DNA of 64,000 nucleotides from Pigmentiphaga humi (GCF_900606115.1 NZ_UWPJ01000017.1:1-64000), one strand, 5' to 3'. Shown: positions 42,705 through 52,190, counted from the stretch's first letter. Notes: generated by a model not told the origin, from the letters alone. Numbers and translations: made by a program.

Positions 42705-43582
42705 AACCCCGCGCGTCCGCGCCCAAGCACGGCCTGGCCGCGGGCGAAGCGGGCCGGCCTGAGCGCGCGGACTGGACGGTGGACCAGGGCTGGAAACGCT
42801 ATACCGCCGAGGAGCACGCGGTCTGGAAATTCCTGTTCGAGCGCCAGTCCCGGCTGGTGCCGGGGCGGGCCTGCCGCGAGTTCGAGGCAGGCATGCGCGA
42901 CCTGCCCATAGGCGCGGACAGGATCCCGGATTTCCGCCGCCTGAGCGACGTGCTGGCGCGGCGCACCGGGTGGCAGGTGGTAGCGGTGCCGGGACTGGTC
43001 CCCGACGAGGTGTTCTTCGAGCACCTGGCCAACCGCCGCTTTCCGGCCGGCCGGTTCATCCGCCGAGCCGACCAGCTCGACTATCTCGAAGAGCCGGACG
43101 TGTTCCACGACGTCTTCGGCCACGTTCCCATGCTGATGAACCCCACGCTTGCCGACTTCGTCCAAGCCTACGGCGAAGGGGGGCTGCGCGCGCAGCGGCT
43201 GGGCGTGCTGCCCAATCTGGCGCGGGTCTACTGGTACACGGTGGAGTTCGGCCTGGTCCGGCAGGACGCGGGCCTGCGCATCTACGGCTCGGGCATCATC
43301 TCGTCGTATGCCGAAAGCCTGTTCGCGCTGGACGATCCCTCGCCCAACCGCATCCGCTTCGACCTGGCGCGCGTCATGCGTACGCGCTATCGGATCGACG
43401 ACTTCCAGGAGAGCTATTTCGTCCTGGACGATCTGGAAGACCTGCTCGAACTGGCCAGCGTGGACTTTGCGCCGCTCTATGAAAGCGTGCGCGGCCTGGC
43501 CGAATGGGAGCCCGGCATCGTCCTGCCCGAAGACGGCGTGTTGAGCCGCGGCACGGGCAGCCATCACGCCGCGCGGCGTTAG
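42701..43582 (+). CDS. phhA: Phenylalanine 4-monooxygenase
   Basis: Iron- and tetrahydropterin-dependent hydroxylase converting phenylalanine to tyrosine, 293 residues, without the regulatory ACT domain, as usual in bacteria. The two-His ligand motif is [11 protein letters not shown], and the Glu ligand lies in [10 protein letters not shown]. The N-terminal part [18 protein letters not shown] is typical. Coupled to phhB by a 4-nt overlap. The preceding beta-oxidation genes may be in the same transcript. Confidence 0.96.
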   Translation: MKPRASAPKHGLAAGEAGRPERADWTVDQGWKRYTAEEHAVWKFLFERQSRLVPGRACREFEAGMRDLPIGADRIPDFRRLSDVLARRTGWQVVAVPGLVPDEVFFEHLANRRFPAGRFIRRADQLDYLEEPDVFHDVFGHVPMLMNPTLADFVQAYGEGGLRAQRLGVLPNLARVYWYTVEFGLVRQDAGLRIYGSGIISSYAESLFALDDPSPNRIRFDLARVMRTRYRIDDFQESYFVLDDLEDLLELASVDFAPLYESVRGLAEWEPGIVLPEDGVLSRGTGSHHAARR

Positions 43583-43600
43583 CCGCACGGCTCGGCCCCG

Positions 43601-44290
43601 TCAGGCGGGTTCCATCCCGTTTTCGCGCTTGATGTCGGCCGTGTCGGCGCCGGCCATGAAGGCCAGCAGCGCGCGCACCGCCTCGGGGTTGGACGAGGTC
43701 GCGGGCACGCCGGCGGAGAACGTGGTCATCAGCTGGATGGCCGGCGGCAGCGGCCCGACGATCTCGATGCCGGGCAAGCCCATCAGCTCGCTCAACTGCT
43801 GGAAGCCCAGCTCCACTTCGCCGCGCGCCATCAGCGTGCCCACGGGCGTGCCGGGCTTGGCCTGCACAGTGCGGCCCTCGATCTGGCCGGCGATGCTCCA
43901 GCGTTCGAACAGCTTGGTCAGGTAGATGCCGCTGGGCCCGGTGGAGTAGCCGATGCTGCCGGCGGCAAGGACTGCCGCTTTGACCGCTTCTTCCGAGCTA
44001 ATGTCGGGATGCGGCGCGCCGCTCCGCACGGCCACGTAGACGCCCGATTGCACGAGGTCCACGCGGCTGCCGGCGATGACGCGGCCGGCTTCGGTCAATT
44101 GATCGATGACGTTGGCGGCGAGCACGACCGCATCGAAAGACTCGCCGGCTTGCACGCGTTTGGCGGCGTCCACGCCGCCCACCGTCTCGAACACGATCTC
44201 GAGCGGATGCGATTGCTGGTAGCGGGCGGCCAGGTCGGCAAGCACTTGCTTGGTCGCCATCGACGAAATGAAGTGGAGCGGGGATGCCAT
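43601..44290 (-). CDS. ModA-like substrate-binding protein without signal peptide
   Basis: Protein of 229 residues with the type-II periplasmic binding fold of molybdate-binding ModA relatives: SPLHFISSMATKQVLADLA, VFETVGGVDAAKRV, the ligand segment SIGYSTGPSGIYL and ELGFQQLSELM. It lacks any N-terminal signal: the conserved first strand starts at residue 4, and AGGAG precedes the ATG, with no better start upstream. Either it acts in the cytoplasm or export signals were lost. No transporter genes are adjacent; it is convergent with phhA. Ligand unknown. Confidence 0.82.
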   Translation of the reverse strand: MASPLHFISSMATKQVLADLAARYQQSHPLEIVFETVGGVDAAKRVQAGESFDAVVLAANVIDQLTEAGRVIAGSRVDLVQSGVYVAVRSGAPHPDISSEEAVKAAVLAAGSIGYSTGPSGIYLTKLFERWSIAGQIEGRTVQAKPGTPVGTLMARGEVELGFQQLSELMGLPGIEIVGPLPPAIQLMTTFSAGVPATSSNPEAVRALLAFMAGADTADIKRENGMEPA

Positions 44291-44412
44291 TGCGTGGACT
44301 CCTGGGTAGCGGGTGGGGCGCCGCGCGGGCGCTTGGCGGCGATTAAAGCATAGGGCGGGCCTGGGGCGGGCCCCGGTTTTACATTTGCCGCGCGCGCTTT
44401 TAGCATGAAGGG

Positions 44413-45705
44413 GTGCCGACCCCCGTTCCGCCTCCCGATCCCCGTCTGACCCGCCTGCGCCGCATGAAGCTCGGCGCGCTGGGGCTGCTGGCCGCGTCGC
44501 TGGCAGGCTTCGCGCTCAGCCATGCAATGGGCGGGCAGGGCGCATGGGGATGGCTGCGCGCCTTCTGCGAGGCGGCCACCGTGGGAGCCCTGGCGGATTG
44601 GTTCGCCGTGGTGGCGCTGTTCCGCCATCCGCTCGGGCTGCCGATTCCCCATACCGCCATCATCCCGTCCAACAAGCAGCGCCTGGCCGACAATCTCGCG
44701 GTGTTCGTGCGCGACCATTTCCTCGATCCCGAGGCCTTGCTCGCCAAGCTCAAGGTGTTCGACCCGGCAGCCCGGCTCGGCGCCTGGCTGTCCGAGCCGG
44801 CCCAGGCCAAGGCCGCCGCGGCCATGGCGCGCGCATGGGCGCGCCAGGCGCTCGACCTGCTGGACGAGCAGGCGGTGCGGGACGCGATCCAGCGCTTCGT
44901 GGTGGCGCGGCTGCGCAGCTGGGACGCGGCCGCGACCGCCGTCGACGTGCTGGGCCTCCTGACCCGCGACGGCCGCCACCAGCAATTGCTGGACGAAGCC
45001 TTGCGGCGCCTGGGCGACTACCTTTCGCATGAAGGCGTGAAAGCGCGCGTGTCCGATCTGATGGTCAAGTACGCGCGCAAGGAGTGGCCCAGGATCGTCG
45101 GCACGGTCAACCTGGTGAAGCCGGTGGACAGCATTGCCGACAACCTGGCCGACCGGCTCGCGCGCGCCTTGCTGGAAGAGCTGCAGGAGGTGTTGTCGCA
45201 GCCGGATCATCCGCTGCGGCAGGATTACGAGGCCTGGCTGCGCGCCTATGTGGATCGCCTGCGGGACGATCCGGCGCTGCGCGAGCAGGTCGACGCGCTC
45301 AAGTCCCGCCTGATCGACCATCCCACCATGCAGGCCTACGTGCAAGGCCTGTGGAGCGAGATCCACGGCGCCTTGCGGCGCAACCTGGACGGCGAGGACA
45401 CGCCGCTGGCGCGCCACCTGGAACAGGGCCTGCTGGCCATGGGCAGGCAGGTCGCGGCCAACCCCGCGCTGCGCGACGCGATCAACGAGCACGTCATGAC
45501 CGGCGCGCAGAGCCTGGCGCAGCGGCTGCGCCACGGCGTGACCGAGCACATCGCCACGACGGTCAAGGGCTGGGACGAGCGCCACCTGGTGCAGGAGCTC
45601 GAACTGAGCGTGGGCCGCGACCTCCAGTACATCCGCTACAACGGCACGCTGGTGGGCGGGCTGATCGGCATCGCGCTGCATGCGCTGGTCCTGCTGATGG
45701 CCTGA
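44413..45705 (+). CDS. DUF445 membrane-anchored protein
   Basis: Protein of about 430 residues of the DUF445 family. One N-terminal membrane helix (LGALGLLAASLAGFALS), the family motif ATVGALADWFAVVALFRHPLG, a long helical middle region and a C-terminal helix (GGLIGIALHALVLLMA). The GTG at 44413 is used here because TAG is in frame 12 nt upstream; an ATG at 44464 is an alternative that would still include TM1. Function unknown; bacterial members are often placed in the envelope. Confidence 0.87.
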   Translation: MPTPVPPPDPRLTRLRRMKLGALGLLAASLAGFALSHAMGGQGAWGWLRAFCEAATVGALADWFAVVALFRHPLGLPIPHTAIIPSNKQRLADNLAVFVRDHFLDPEALLAKLKVFDPAARLGAWLSEPAQAKAAAAMARAWARQALDLLDEQAVRDAIQRFVVARLRSWDAAATAVDVLGLLTRDGRHQQLLDEALRRLGDYLSHEGVKARVSDLMVKYARKEWPRIVGTVNLVKPVDSIADNLADRLARALLEELQEVLSQPDHPLRQDYEAWLRAYVDRLRDDPALREQVDALKSRLIDHPTMQAYVQGLWSEIHGALRRNLDGEDTPLARHLEQGLLAMGRQVAANPALRDAINEHVMTGAQSLAQRLRHGVTEHIATTVKGWDERHLVQELELSVGRDLQYIRYNGTLVGGLIGIALHALVLLMA

Positions 45706-45904
45706 GCGGGCCGGCCTCCGGGGCTTGCCGACTCCGGCAGCGCTTCCGCCTCGGGCAGATTCAGATGCGGAACTGATGGATCTAGAATTTTTTCTCGTTT
45801 GCCTGGCGGCCGCCTGGGCGAGTGAAATGCTCGCCATGCCGCCGTGCCTGCCCGCCTTTCCGCGGATGTGGCGCGGCCCCCTCGATCCGTCAGGAGGAAT
45901 GTCC

Positions 45905-46942
45905 ATGGAACATACGCGTCAGCCCGCCCTCGGCGTCCGGCGTCCCGCATCGCTACGAGCCGGCCGCCGGGCCTGGCTGTCCGCCGGGGCCGCCGCACTG
46001 GGACTGGCCTGTGCCGCGCCGGCATGGTCGCAAGCGCCTTATCCCGCCCGCCCGGTGCGCATCGTCGTGCCCTATGCGCCGGGCGGCGGCGTGGATGTCG
46101 TGGCGCGCGGATTGGCCGATGGACTCGGGCAGAAGTGGGGCAAACCGGTCATCGTCGAGAACAAGGTCGGCGCGGCGTCCATCATCGGCGCCGACGCGGT
46201 CGCCAAGGCGGCGCCCGACGGCCATACGCTGCTGGTGACGAGCGAATCGACCATCACCAGCAATCCCTATCTGTACGACAAGCTGCCCTACGATGCCTTG
46301 CGCGATCTGGCGCCGGTCTCGCAACTGGTCAGCCTGCCGCAGATGGTGCTGGTGCATCCTTCGGTCAAGGCCGGTTCGATCGACGAACTGGTTGCCCTGG
46401 CCAAGGCGCGGCCGGATTCGCTCAATTACGCGTCGATGGGGGGCGGCAGCCTGCCGCATCTGTTTTTCGAAGGGCTCAAGACCCGGGCGGGCGTGCAGAT
46501 GACGCAGGTGCCCTACAAAGGCATCATGCCGGCCGTGACGGCGCTGCTGGCCGGCGAAGTCCAGCTGGCCATGGTGGGAACCGCGATCGCCGAGCCGCAC
46601 ATCCGCGCCGGCAAGATGAAGCCCATCGCGGTGGCGCGCGGCAAGCGCCTGGAATCCGAGCCGAACGTGCCGACCCTGCGCGAAGCCGGCTATGCCGATA
46701 TCGATCCGCGCGAATCGTGGTTCGGTCTGTTCGTCACCGGCGGCACGCCCGACGCGGTCGTGCAAAAGCTCTATGCCGACGTGGCGCAGGTCACGGCCGA
46801 TCCCGAGTTCCGCCAGCGTTTCGTTACCGCCAAGGGCTTCGATCCGGTGTTCTCCAGTCCACGCGAGTTCGCCGCCGCCATCCAGGACGAGATGCGCCAG
46901 AAAGAACGCCTGATCCGCCTGACCGGCGCCAAGGCGGACTAG
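45905..46942 (+). CDS. Bug/TctC periplasmic receptor beside amidohydrolase
   Basis: Periplasmic solute-binding protein of the Bug family, 345 residues. Signal sequence with twin-arginine-like start (RRAWLSAGAAALGLACAAPAW), then APYPARPVRIVVPYAPGGGVD, NKVGAASIIGADAVAKAAPDGH and YASMGGGSLPHL. AGGAGG at 45892 fits the ATG at 45905 better than the one at 45899. It is 9 nt before an amidohydrolase gene, so the pair probably takes up and hydrolyses one compound. The 199 bp before it show no further gene. Confidence 0.92.
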   Translation: MEHTRQPALGVRRPASLRAGRRAWLSAGAAALGLACAAPAWSQAPYPARPVRIVVPYAPGGGVDVVARGLADGLGQKWGKPVIVENKVGAASIIGADAVAKAAPDGHTLLVTSESTITSNPYLYDKLPYDALRDLAPVSQLVSLPQMVLVHPSVKAGSIDELVALAKARPDSLNYASMGGGSLPHLFFEGLKTRAGVQMTQVPYKGIMPAVTALLAGEVQLAMVGTAIAEPHIRAGKMKPIAVARGKRLESEPNVPTLREAGYADIDPRESWFGLFVTGGTPDAVVQKLYADVAQVTADPEFRQRFVTAKGFDPVFSSPREFAAAIQDEMRQKERLIRLTGAKAD

Positions 46943-46951
46943 GAGCGTTTC

Positions 46952-48301
46952 ATGCAGCAACGCATCGGGCCGCAGGGGCGGCCCCATTCCTTGCCGGACG
47001 GCGGAGAGTTCATCCTGCGCGGCGGCTACGTCATGACCATGAGCGACGCACTCGGCGACATGCCGGGCGCGGACGTCCACGTGCGCGGAGGCGCGATCGC
47101 TGCCGTTGGCGCCGGCCTGGCGGCGCGTGCCGGCGGCGTGCCGGTCGTCGATGCGGCGGACATGATCGTGATGCCGGGTTTCGTCGATACCCACTGGCAT
47201 TTGTGGAACTGTTCGCTGCGCGCGCTGGTGCGCGGCGACGATCCCGAGCGGGGCTATTTCCCGGTGACGCTGGGCGTGGGGCCGCGCTTCGCGCCCGAGG
47301 ATTCGTATTGCTCGGTGCGCCTGGGGCTGGCCGAAGGGCTGCAAAGCGGCATCACCACGGTGCAGAACTGGTCGCACAACACGCGCAGCCCCGCGCATGC
47401 CGATGCCGAAATCGCCGCAATGCGCGCGATGGGGGTGCGCGGCCGCTATGCCTATGGCTGGGGCCAGGACCTGCCGCTGGAGCGGCCCATGGACCTGCGC
47501 GACTTGGCGCGCGTGCAGGCGCAGCTGGCTGCCGAGGACGGCCTGCTGTCGGCCGGCGCCGCGCTGCGCACGCCGATCGCCAATCCGCGCGGCATCGTGC
47601 CCATCGACGTCGCCAGGCAGGAGTTCGAAGGCGTGCGCGCGCTGGGCCTGCCCATCACCATGCACGCGCGGCCGGGCATCGTCTCGGTGCTCGACCAGCA
47701 CGGGCTGCTGGGGCCCGACCTGCAACTGGTCCACCCCCAGGGCGTGTCGCCCGCCGAGCGGCGCCGGCTGGCGGAATGCGGCACCTCTTTTTCGTGTTCG
47801 CCCACCATCGAAGTGCTGTACGCGCAGGCCGCGCGCGGCGAGATCCAGTTCCACGAGCTGGAGGAGGCAGGCGTCGCGCAGAGCCTGTCGGTGGACAGTT
47901 CCTCGGCCTCGGCCAATGCCGATTTCTTCACATGCATGCGTACCTTGCTGTGGTCGCACAAACAGCGCTTCGGCGCCAAAGTGCCGCTGAGCGCGCGCCG
48001 CCTGCTCCGGCTGGCGACGCTGGACGGCGCGCGCGACCTGGGCCTGGACGGGCTGGTGGGTTCGCTCGATCCCGGCAAGCGGGCCGACATCATCCTGGTG
48101 CGCATGGAAGATCTCAACATGGCGCCGGTCACCGATCCGGCCTTCTCGCTGGTCTATTCGGCGCAGCCCGCCAATGTCGATACGGTCATCGTCGATGGCC
48201 GCATCCTGTTGCGGGGAGGGGAGTTCACCGCCTGCGATCCGGGCGAGATCATGCGCGAGGCGCGCGTTTCCATCGAGCGCCTGGCCGCGCAAGCGGCCTG
48301 A
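46952..48301 (+). CDS. Amidohydrolase (cytosine deaminase/chlorohydrolase-like)
   Basis: Metal-dependent amidohydrolase superfamily enzyme of 449 residues. It has an N-terminal beta-sandwich (FILRGGYVMTM), the HxH ligand motif GFVDTHWHLW, a third His in ITMHARPG, another in VHPQGVS, and an Asp in LSVDSSSASAN, then the C-terminal GSLDPGKRADIILV. This is the subtype III pattern of cytosine/guanine deaminases and triazine hydrolases. Paired with the Bug receptor upstream; a LysR gene converges. Substrate unknown. Confidence 0.9.
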   Translation: MQQRIGPQGRPHSLPDGGEFILRGGYVMTMSDALGDMPGADVHVRGGAIAAVGAGLAARAGGVPVVDAADMIVMPGFVDTHWHLWNCSLRALVRGDDPERGYFPVTLGVGPRFAPEDSYCSVRLGLAEGLQSGITTVQNWSHNTRSPAHADAEIAAMRAMGVRGRYAYGWGQDLPLERPMDLRDLARVQAQLAAEDGLLSAGAALRTPIANPRGIVPIDVARQEFEGVRALGLPITMHARPGIVSVLDQHGLLGPDLQLVHPQGVSPAERRRLAECGTSFSCSPTIEVLYAQAARGEIQFHELEEAGVAQSLSVDSSSASANADFFTCMRTLLWSHKQRFGAKVPLSARRLLRLATLDGARDLGLDGLVGSLDPGKRADIILVRMEDLNMAPVTDPAFSLVYSAQPANVDTVIVDGRILLRGGEFTACDPGEIMREARVSIERLAAQAA

Positions 48302-48346
48302 CGGCTGGCGCCCGGCGCGGCGCCCGCCATGCCGGGTCCCTTCGCC

Positions 48347-49249
48347 TCATTCCTGCAATTGCCGGCAGCGCGCCGCCAGGTGCTCGCGGAAGGCCTCGGC
48401 GGCCGGCGACATCGAGCGCCCGGTCTGGGTGACGAGTTCGATCTTCCGGTGCACGACCGGGTCGTGCAGCATGCGGAAGCGCGCCCGCCGGGGCCGCAGC
48501 GCCAGCTTGGCGTAGGACGGCACGACCGCGATGCCCAGGCCTGCCTCGACCAGCCCCAGCGCCGACCAGATGTAGCGCACCTCGAAGCGCGGCTTGGCGG
48601 CGATGCCCGACTGGTGCAGCACCCGGTCGATCTGCGGCAAAGAGCCGCTGGACTGCGGCACCACGATCATGGGCTGGTCGGCCAGGTCGGCCCATGCGAT
48701 GTCCCGGCGGCGGCGCGCCAGCGGCCAGCCTTGCGGAATCATGGCGCCCAGCGCGTGCCGCATCAGCGGCGTGCGCTGCAAGTCGGCCTCGATGCCGGTG
48801 AAGACGCCCACGCCGAAATCGGCCTCGCCGTCCTGGACTTGCCGGATGATTTCATCGATCGGACAGTCGGCCAGGCGAACGCTGATGGCCGGGTGCGCCT
48901 GCTGGAAACTGGCGATGACCTCGGGCAGCAGCGTGGCCGCCATGACCGGCGTAGTGGCCACGGTCAGGCGCCCGCGCCGCTTCTCCAGCCTGTCCTGCAC
49001 ATGATTGACCGCGAGTTCGACGTCGCCCAGGATGCGCTCCGCGCTCTGCAGAAACTCCTGCCCCGCCTCGGTCATCGCCAGCTTGCGGGTAGACCGGTCG
49101 AGCAGCTGCAGCCCCAACTGGCCTTCGAGTTCGCGCACCAGCAGGCTGGTGGCCGACTGCGTCAAATGCAGCCGCTTCGAAGCCGCGGTAAACCCGCCGC
49201 AATGCACGACTTCGACATAAGCTCGCAACTGCCGCAGCGTCACGTTCAT
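48347..49249 (-). CDS. LysR family transcriptional regulator
   Basis: LysR-type regulator of 300 residues: MNVTLRQLRAYVEVVHCGGF and LTQSATSLLVRELEGQLG make up the winged helix; the effector domain starts RGRLTVATTPVMAAT. The ATG at 49249 gives the family N-terminus. It converges with the amidohydrolase gene, so the usual divergent-operon clue is missing; it might regulate the Bug-amidohydrolase pair in trans. Upstream of it lies a repeat and the PfpI gene. Confidence 0.92.
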   Translation of the reverse strand: MNVTLRQLRAYVEVVHCGGFTAASKRLHLTQSATSLLVRELEGQLGLQLLDRSTRKLAMTEAGQEFLQSAERILGDVELAVNHVQDRLEKRRGRLTVATTPVMAATLLPEVIASFQQAHPAISVRLADCPIDEIIRQVQDGEADFGVGVFTGIEADLQRTPLMRHALGAMIPQGWPLARRRRDIAWADLADQPMIVVPQSSGSLPQIDRVLHQSGIAAKPRFEVRYIWSALGLVEAGLGIAVVPSYAKLALRPRRARFRMLHDPVVHRKIELVTQTGRSMSPAAEAFREHLAARCRQLQE

Positions 49250-49343
49250 TGGGGGCAGGCTCGACGGAAACGATGCCGGCAGTATACGGTCCACCCCCGC
49301 CCGCCGCCCGCACTCTCTGACGCCTTCCCACGAAGCAGGTCGG

Positions 49344-49444
49344 GGTCCGACCCAGGGCGCCGCGGATCCGGCTCCGCCGGTCCGCCAGCGCCGCCCCTGG
49401 GGGCGCGCGTAAGCGCGTAGGGGGGGCCTTCTACAGGGGGCCTT
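49344..49444 (-). repeat. Dispersed 3'-end repeat, family B copy 5
   Basis: On the minus strand: GGCCCCCCCTACGCGCTTAC, CGCGCGCCCCCAGGGGCG and the core CGGACCGGCGGAGCCGGAT, starting about 25 bases after the PfpI stop codon. The short sequence around AGAAGGCCCCC is duplicated at its front. Confidence 0.85.
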
Positions 49445-50023
49445 CTACGTCGCTTGCGCAGCCGAAGGCGCCTCCGCCTTCTCGACCTTGGCCAGCGCCG
49501 CGATCAGCTTCTCGTTGAAGGCCGGCAGGTCGTCGGGCTTGCGGCTGGTGATCAGGTTGCCGTCCAGCACCACCTCCTCGTCCACCCACGTGCCGCCGGC
49601 ATTGCGGATGTCGTCTTGCAGCGAGGGATAGCTGGTCAACTGCCGCCCGTCCACCAGCCCGGCCGACACCAGCAGCCAGGGCGCGTGGCAGATCGCGGCC
49701 ACGGGCTTGCCCTGCTGGTGGATCGCCTGGACGAAGCGCTGCGCGCCCGCTTCCGTCCTGATCTGGTCGCCGTTGAACACGCCGCCCGGGAGCACCACGC
49801 CGGCGAATGTGTCGGGATCGGCATCGTCCCAGCTGCCGTCGGCCTGGAAACGGTCGCCCTGGCGGTCATGCTGCATCGCCTGCAACGGTCCGGCCTGGGC
49901 CGAGAGGATTCGGACCCGGGCGCCCGCCTGCTCCAGGGCGGCCTTGGGGCTGGTCAGCTCGACCTGCTCGAAATTGTCGGTGGTCAAGATGGCGACGACG
50001 AGATCCTTCAGGGGCGCTATCAT
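49445..50023 (-). CDS. DJ-1/PfpI family protein
   Basis: Class-I glutamine-amidotransferase-like protein of 192 residues. Key features are the Glu in TTDNFEQVEL, the nucleophile elbow AAICHAPWLLVSAG (Cys) and RKPDDLPAFNEKLI at the end. PfpI/YhbO-type members act as stress-related deglycases or proteases; the exact activity is disputed. The ATG at 50023 follows GGAGA. Divergent from the DHA2 exporter gene with 103 bp between. Confidence 0.92.
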   Translation of the reverse strand: MIAPLKDLVVAILTTDNFEQVELTSPKAALEQAGARVRILSAQAGPLQAMQHDRQGDRFQADGSWDDADPDTFAGVVLPGGVFNGDQIRTEAGAQRFVQAIHQQGKPVAAICHAPWLLVSAGLVDGRQLTSYPSLQDDIRNAGGTWVDEEVVLDGNLITSRKPDDLPAFNEKLIAALAKVEKAEAPSAAQAT

Positions 50024-50126
50024 GGTCGGTCTCCTCGGAAAGGGGTAAGGGGCGCCCCCAGGCAGCAAGTGCCGTGCCCGGCGGCCCCGGCGAGGCTGCA
50101 ATATCGGGGATGTATCATGGGCGCCC

Positions 50127-51566
50127 ATGTCCAAGCTCCCCGTACCCGGCCCTGGCCTCCTCGAAAGCACGGCCAGCGCCGATGCTCCCGGCCATCCGTC
50201 TCCCGTCGAAGACCCGCGCCAATTGATGATGGCGCTGGCCGGCATATGCGCCGTCGTCATGCTGGTGGCGCTGGACTCCACCATCGTCGGCACCATACTG
50301 CCGCGCGTGGTCGGCGAACTGGGCGGCATGCCGCTCTATGCGTGGGTGGGCACGGGCTATCTGCTGGCCTCGGCCATCCTCATTCCCATCTTCGGCCGCC
50401 TGGGCGACCTGTACGGGCGCAAATACTTCATCCTGGTGTCGCTCGGACTGGTGGCCCTGGGGTCGGTGCTGTGCGGCGTCTGCCAGTCCATGCCGCAGTT
50501 GATCGCCGCCCGCACCCTGCAGGGCGTGGGCGGCGGCATCATGGTGGCGACCGCCTTCGCCGCGCCGGCCGACCTGTTTCCCGATGCGCTGCGCCGGGTG
50601 CGCTGGCAGGCGCTGATCTCGACCTGCTTCGCGGTGACCAGCGGCGTGGGCCCCATGCTGGGCGGCATCGTGACCGAGGCGTTCGGCTGGCGGGCGGCTT
50701 TCATGGTCAGCCCGGTCATGGCGGTGATCGCCTTCGTCATCCTGTGGCGCTATTTCCCGCTGCTCAAGCCGCTGCACGAACGGCCGCCGCGCATCGACTG
50801 GCTGGGCGGCATCCTGCTGGCGCTCGCGGTGGGCACGCCGATGGCGGCGCTGGAACTGGGCTTCTCCTCGAATGGCTCGGCGGCCATGGGGCTCTTGTTC
50901 ATCGCCGTCGCCGCCGCGGCCGTCGGTCTGCTGGTGCGGGTCGAGCGCAAGGTGGAGCAGCCCATGTTCCCGCTGCGGGTGCTCGAATCCCGGCAGTCGC
51001 AATTGCTGAACGTGGTGGCCGTCATGACCGGCGCGGTCATGTTCGTCCTGATCTACTACGGCCCCCTGCTGCTGCAGGCCGAGGTCGGCCTGAGTCCGAC
51101 GCAGGCGGGCATGATCCTGGCGCCGCTGGTGGCCTGCATCCCCGTCGGCAGCGTCATCAACGGCCGGCTGTTCCCGCGCCAGAGCGAGCCGCAGCGGCTG
51201 ATGGTGGCCGGCGCGCTGGTGCTGGCGGTGGGATGCGCGGGCGTGATGTTCCTGCAGCGCGGCTCGTCCATGGCCTTCGCGGTGGCGACCTTCGGCATGT
51301 GCGGCGTCGGCCTGGGCTTTCTCATTCCCAACCTGACCTTGTTCATCCAGATGATCGCCGATCGGCGCGACGTAGGCGTGGCCTCGGCGCTGATCCAGAC
51401 CACCCGCACCCTGGGCAGCGCCCTGGGCACGGCGCTGGTCGGCCTCGTCATCGCCCGCACCTCGGTCAGCGCCGGCATCGAGACGGCCATGGCCGCGTCC
51501 ATCCTGGCCTGTTTCGCCATGATCGCGCTTTCCCTGCGCATCAAAATGAAGAACGTGCGCCGCTGA
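50127..51566 (+). CDS. MFS drug exporter, DHA2 type
   Basis: Inner-membrane exporter of 479 residues with about fourteen helices. It shows LVALDSTIVGTILPRVVGELG (motif D1), PIFGRLGDLYGRKYF (motif A), and TSGVGPMLGGIVTEAFGWR (motif C), all typical of EmrB/QacA-type drug:H+ antiporters. It stands alone, with no EmrA-like adaptor. Ends 9 nt before the convergent SRPBCC gene. Confidence 0.92.
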   Translation: MSKLPVPGPGLLESTASADAPGHPSPVEDPRQLMMALAGICAVVMLVALDSTIVGTILPRVVGELGGMPLYAWVGTGYLLASAILIPIFGRLGDLYGRKYFILVSLGLVALGSVLCGVCQSMPQLIAARTLQGVGGGIMVATAFAAPADLFPDALRRVRWQALISTCFAVTSGVGPMLGGIVTEAFGWRAAFMVSPVMAVIAFVILWRYFPLLKPLHERPPRIDWLGGILLALAVGTPMAALELGFSSNGSAAMGLLFIAVAAAAVGLLVRVERKVEQPMFPLRVLESRQSQLLNVVAVMTGAVMFVLIYYGPLLLQAEVGLSPTQAGMILAPLVACIPVGSVINGRLFPRQSEPQRLMVAGALVLAVGCAGVMFLQRGSSMAFAVATFGMCGVGLGFLIPNLTLFIQMIADRRDVGVASALIQTTRTLGSALGTALVGLVIARTSVSAGIETAMAASILACFAMIALSLRIKMKNVRR

Positions 51567-51574
51567 CCCGCTCT

Positions 51575-52174
51575 TTAGTGCATGAACGTGTGGTACGCGA
51601 TCAGCGCCGCGATCACGATGGGCGGAGCCAGCCACGACAGCCTGTGCACCCAGACGCCGTGCAGCGCCAGGGCCGGTGCGCGGGCGGGCAGGGGCCGGGC
51701 GCTGCGGGGCGGCCGCGGCGCGGGGCGCTCCAGCGCGCGGCACGCACAGACCGAGAACAGCGCGAAGAAGTTGTCCATCATCTTGCGCGCTATTTTCTCG
51801 GCCTGCTCGGGCCGCAATTGGCTGAGACGGCCTTCCAGGTCGGCGTGCGCCGTGTAGGAGACGCGCGTGGCGTCGCCCTCGGGCGTGAGCCGGATCGTGG
51901 CGCTGCCCCTGGCCGAGCCCGCGGCGCCGCCCGAGCCCTCGAAGCGCAGGCGGTACGAATGGGGGGCATCGATATCGGCCATTTCCAGGCGGCCTTCGAA
52001 GCGGGCGGACAGGGGGCCGACCTGGGCCCGCAGCTTGACTAGGTATTCGTGGTCGGACAGGCGCTCGACTCGTTCGCAGCCGTTGATGCAGACCTTGAGG
52101 GTGTCGGGAGCGACGAGTTTTTCCCAGGTATGTTCCTGGGACGCCGGAATCAGGCGGGAGCCGGATAGTTCCAT
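51575..52174 (-). CDS. CoxG-like SRPBCC protein with C-terminal anchor
   Basis: Protein of 199 residues. Residues 1-150 form an SRPBCC/CoxG domain: MELSGSRLIPASQEHTWEKL, CINGCERVERL, GSARGSATIRL. A Pro/Arg/Ala-rich linker (RPAPRPPRSARPLPARAP) leads to one hydrophobic helix (WLAPPIVIAALIAYHTFM), so it is likely tail-anchored in the inner membrane. CoxG proteins accompany CO dehydrogenases and related molybdoenzymes, but no such genes are here. Preceded by a repeat element. Confidence 0.85.
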   Translation of the reverse strand: MELSGSRLIPASQEHTWEKLVAPDTLKVCINGCERVERLSDHEYLVKLRAQVGPLSARFEGRLEMADIDAPHSYRLRFEGSGGAAGSARGSATIRLTPEGDATRVSYTAHADLEGRLSQLRPEQAEKIARKMMDNFFALFSVCACRALERPAPRPPRSARPLPARAPALALHGVWVHRLSWLAPPIVIAALIAYHTFMH

Positions 52175-52190
52175 GGCATGTCTCCTAGAA

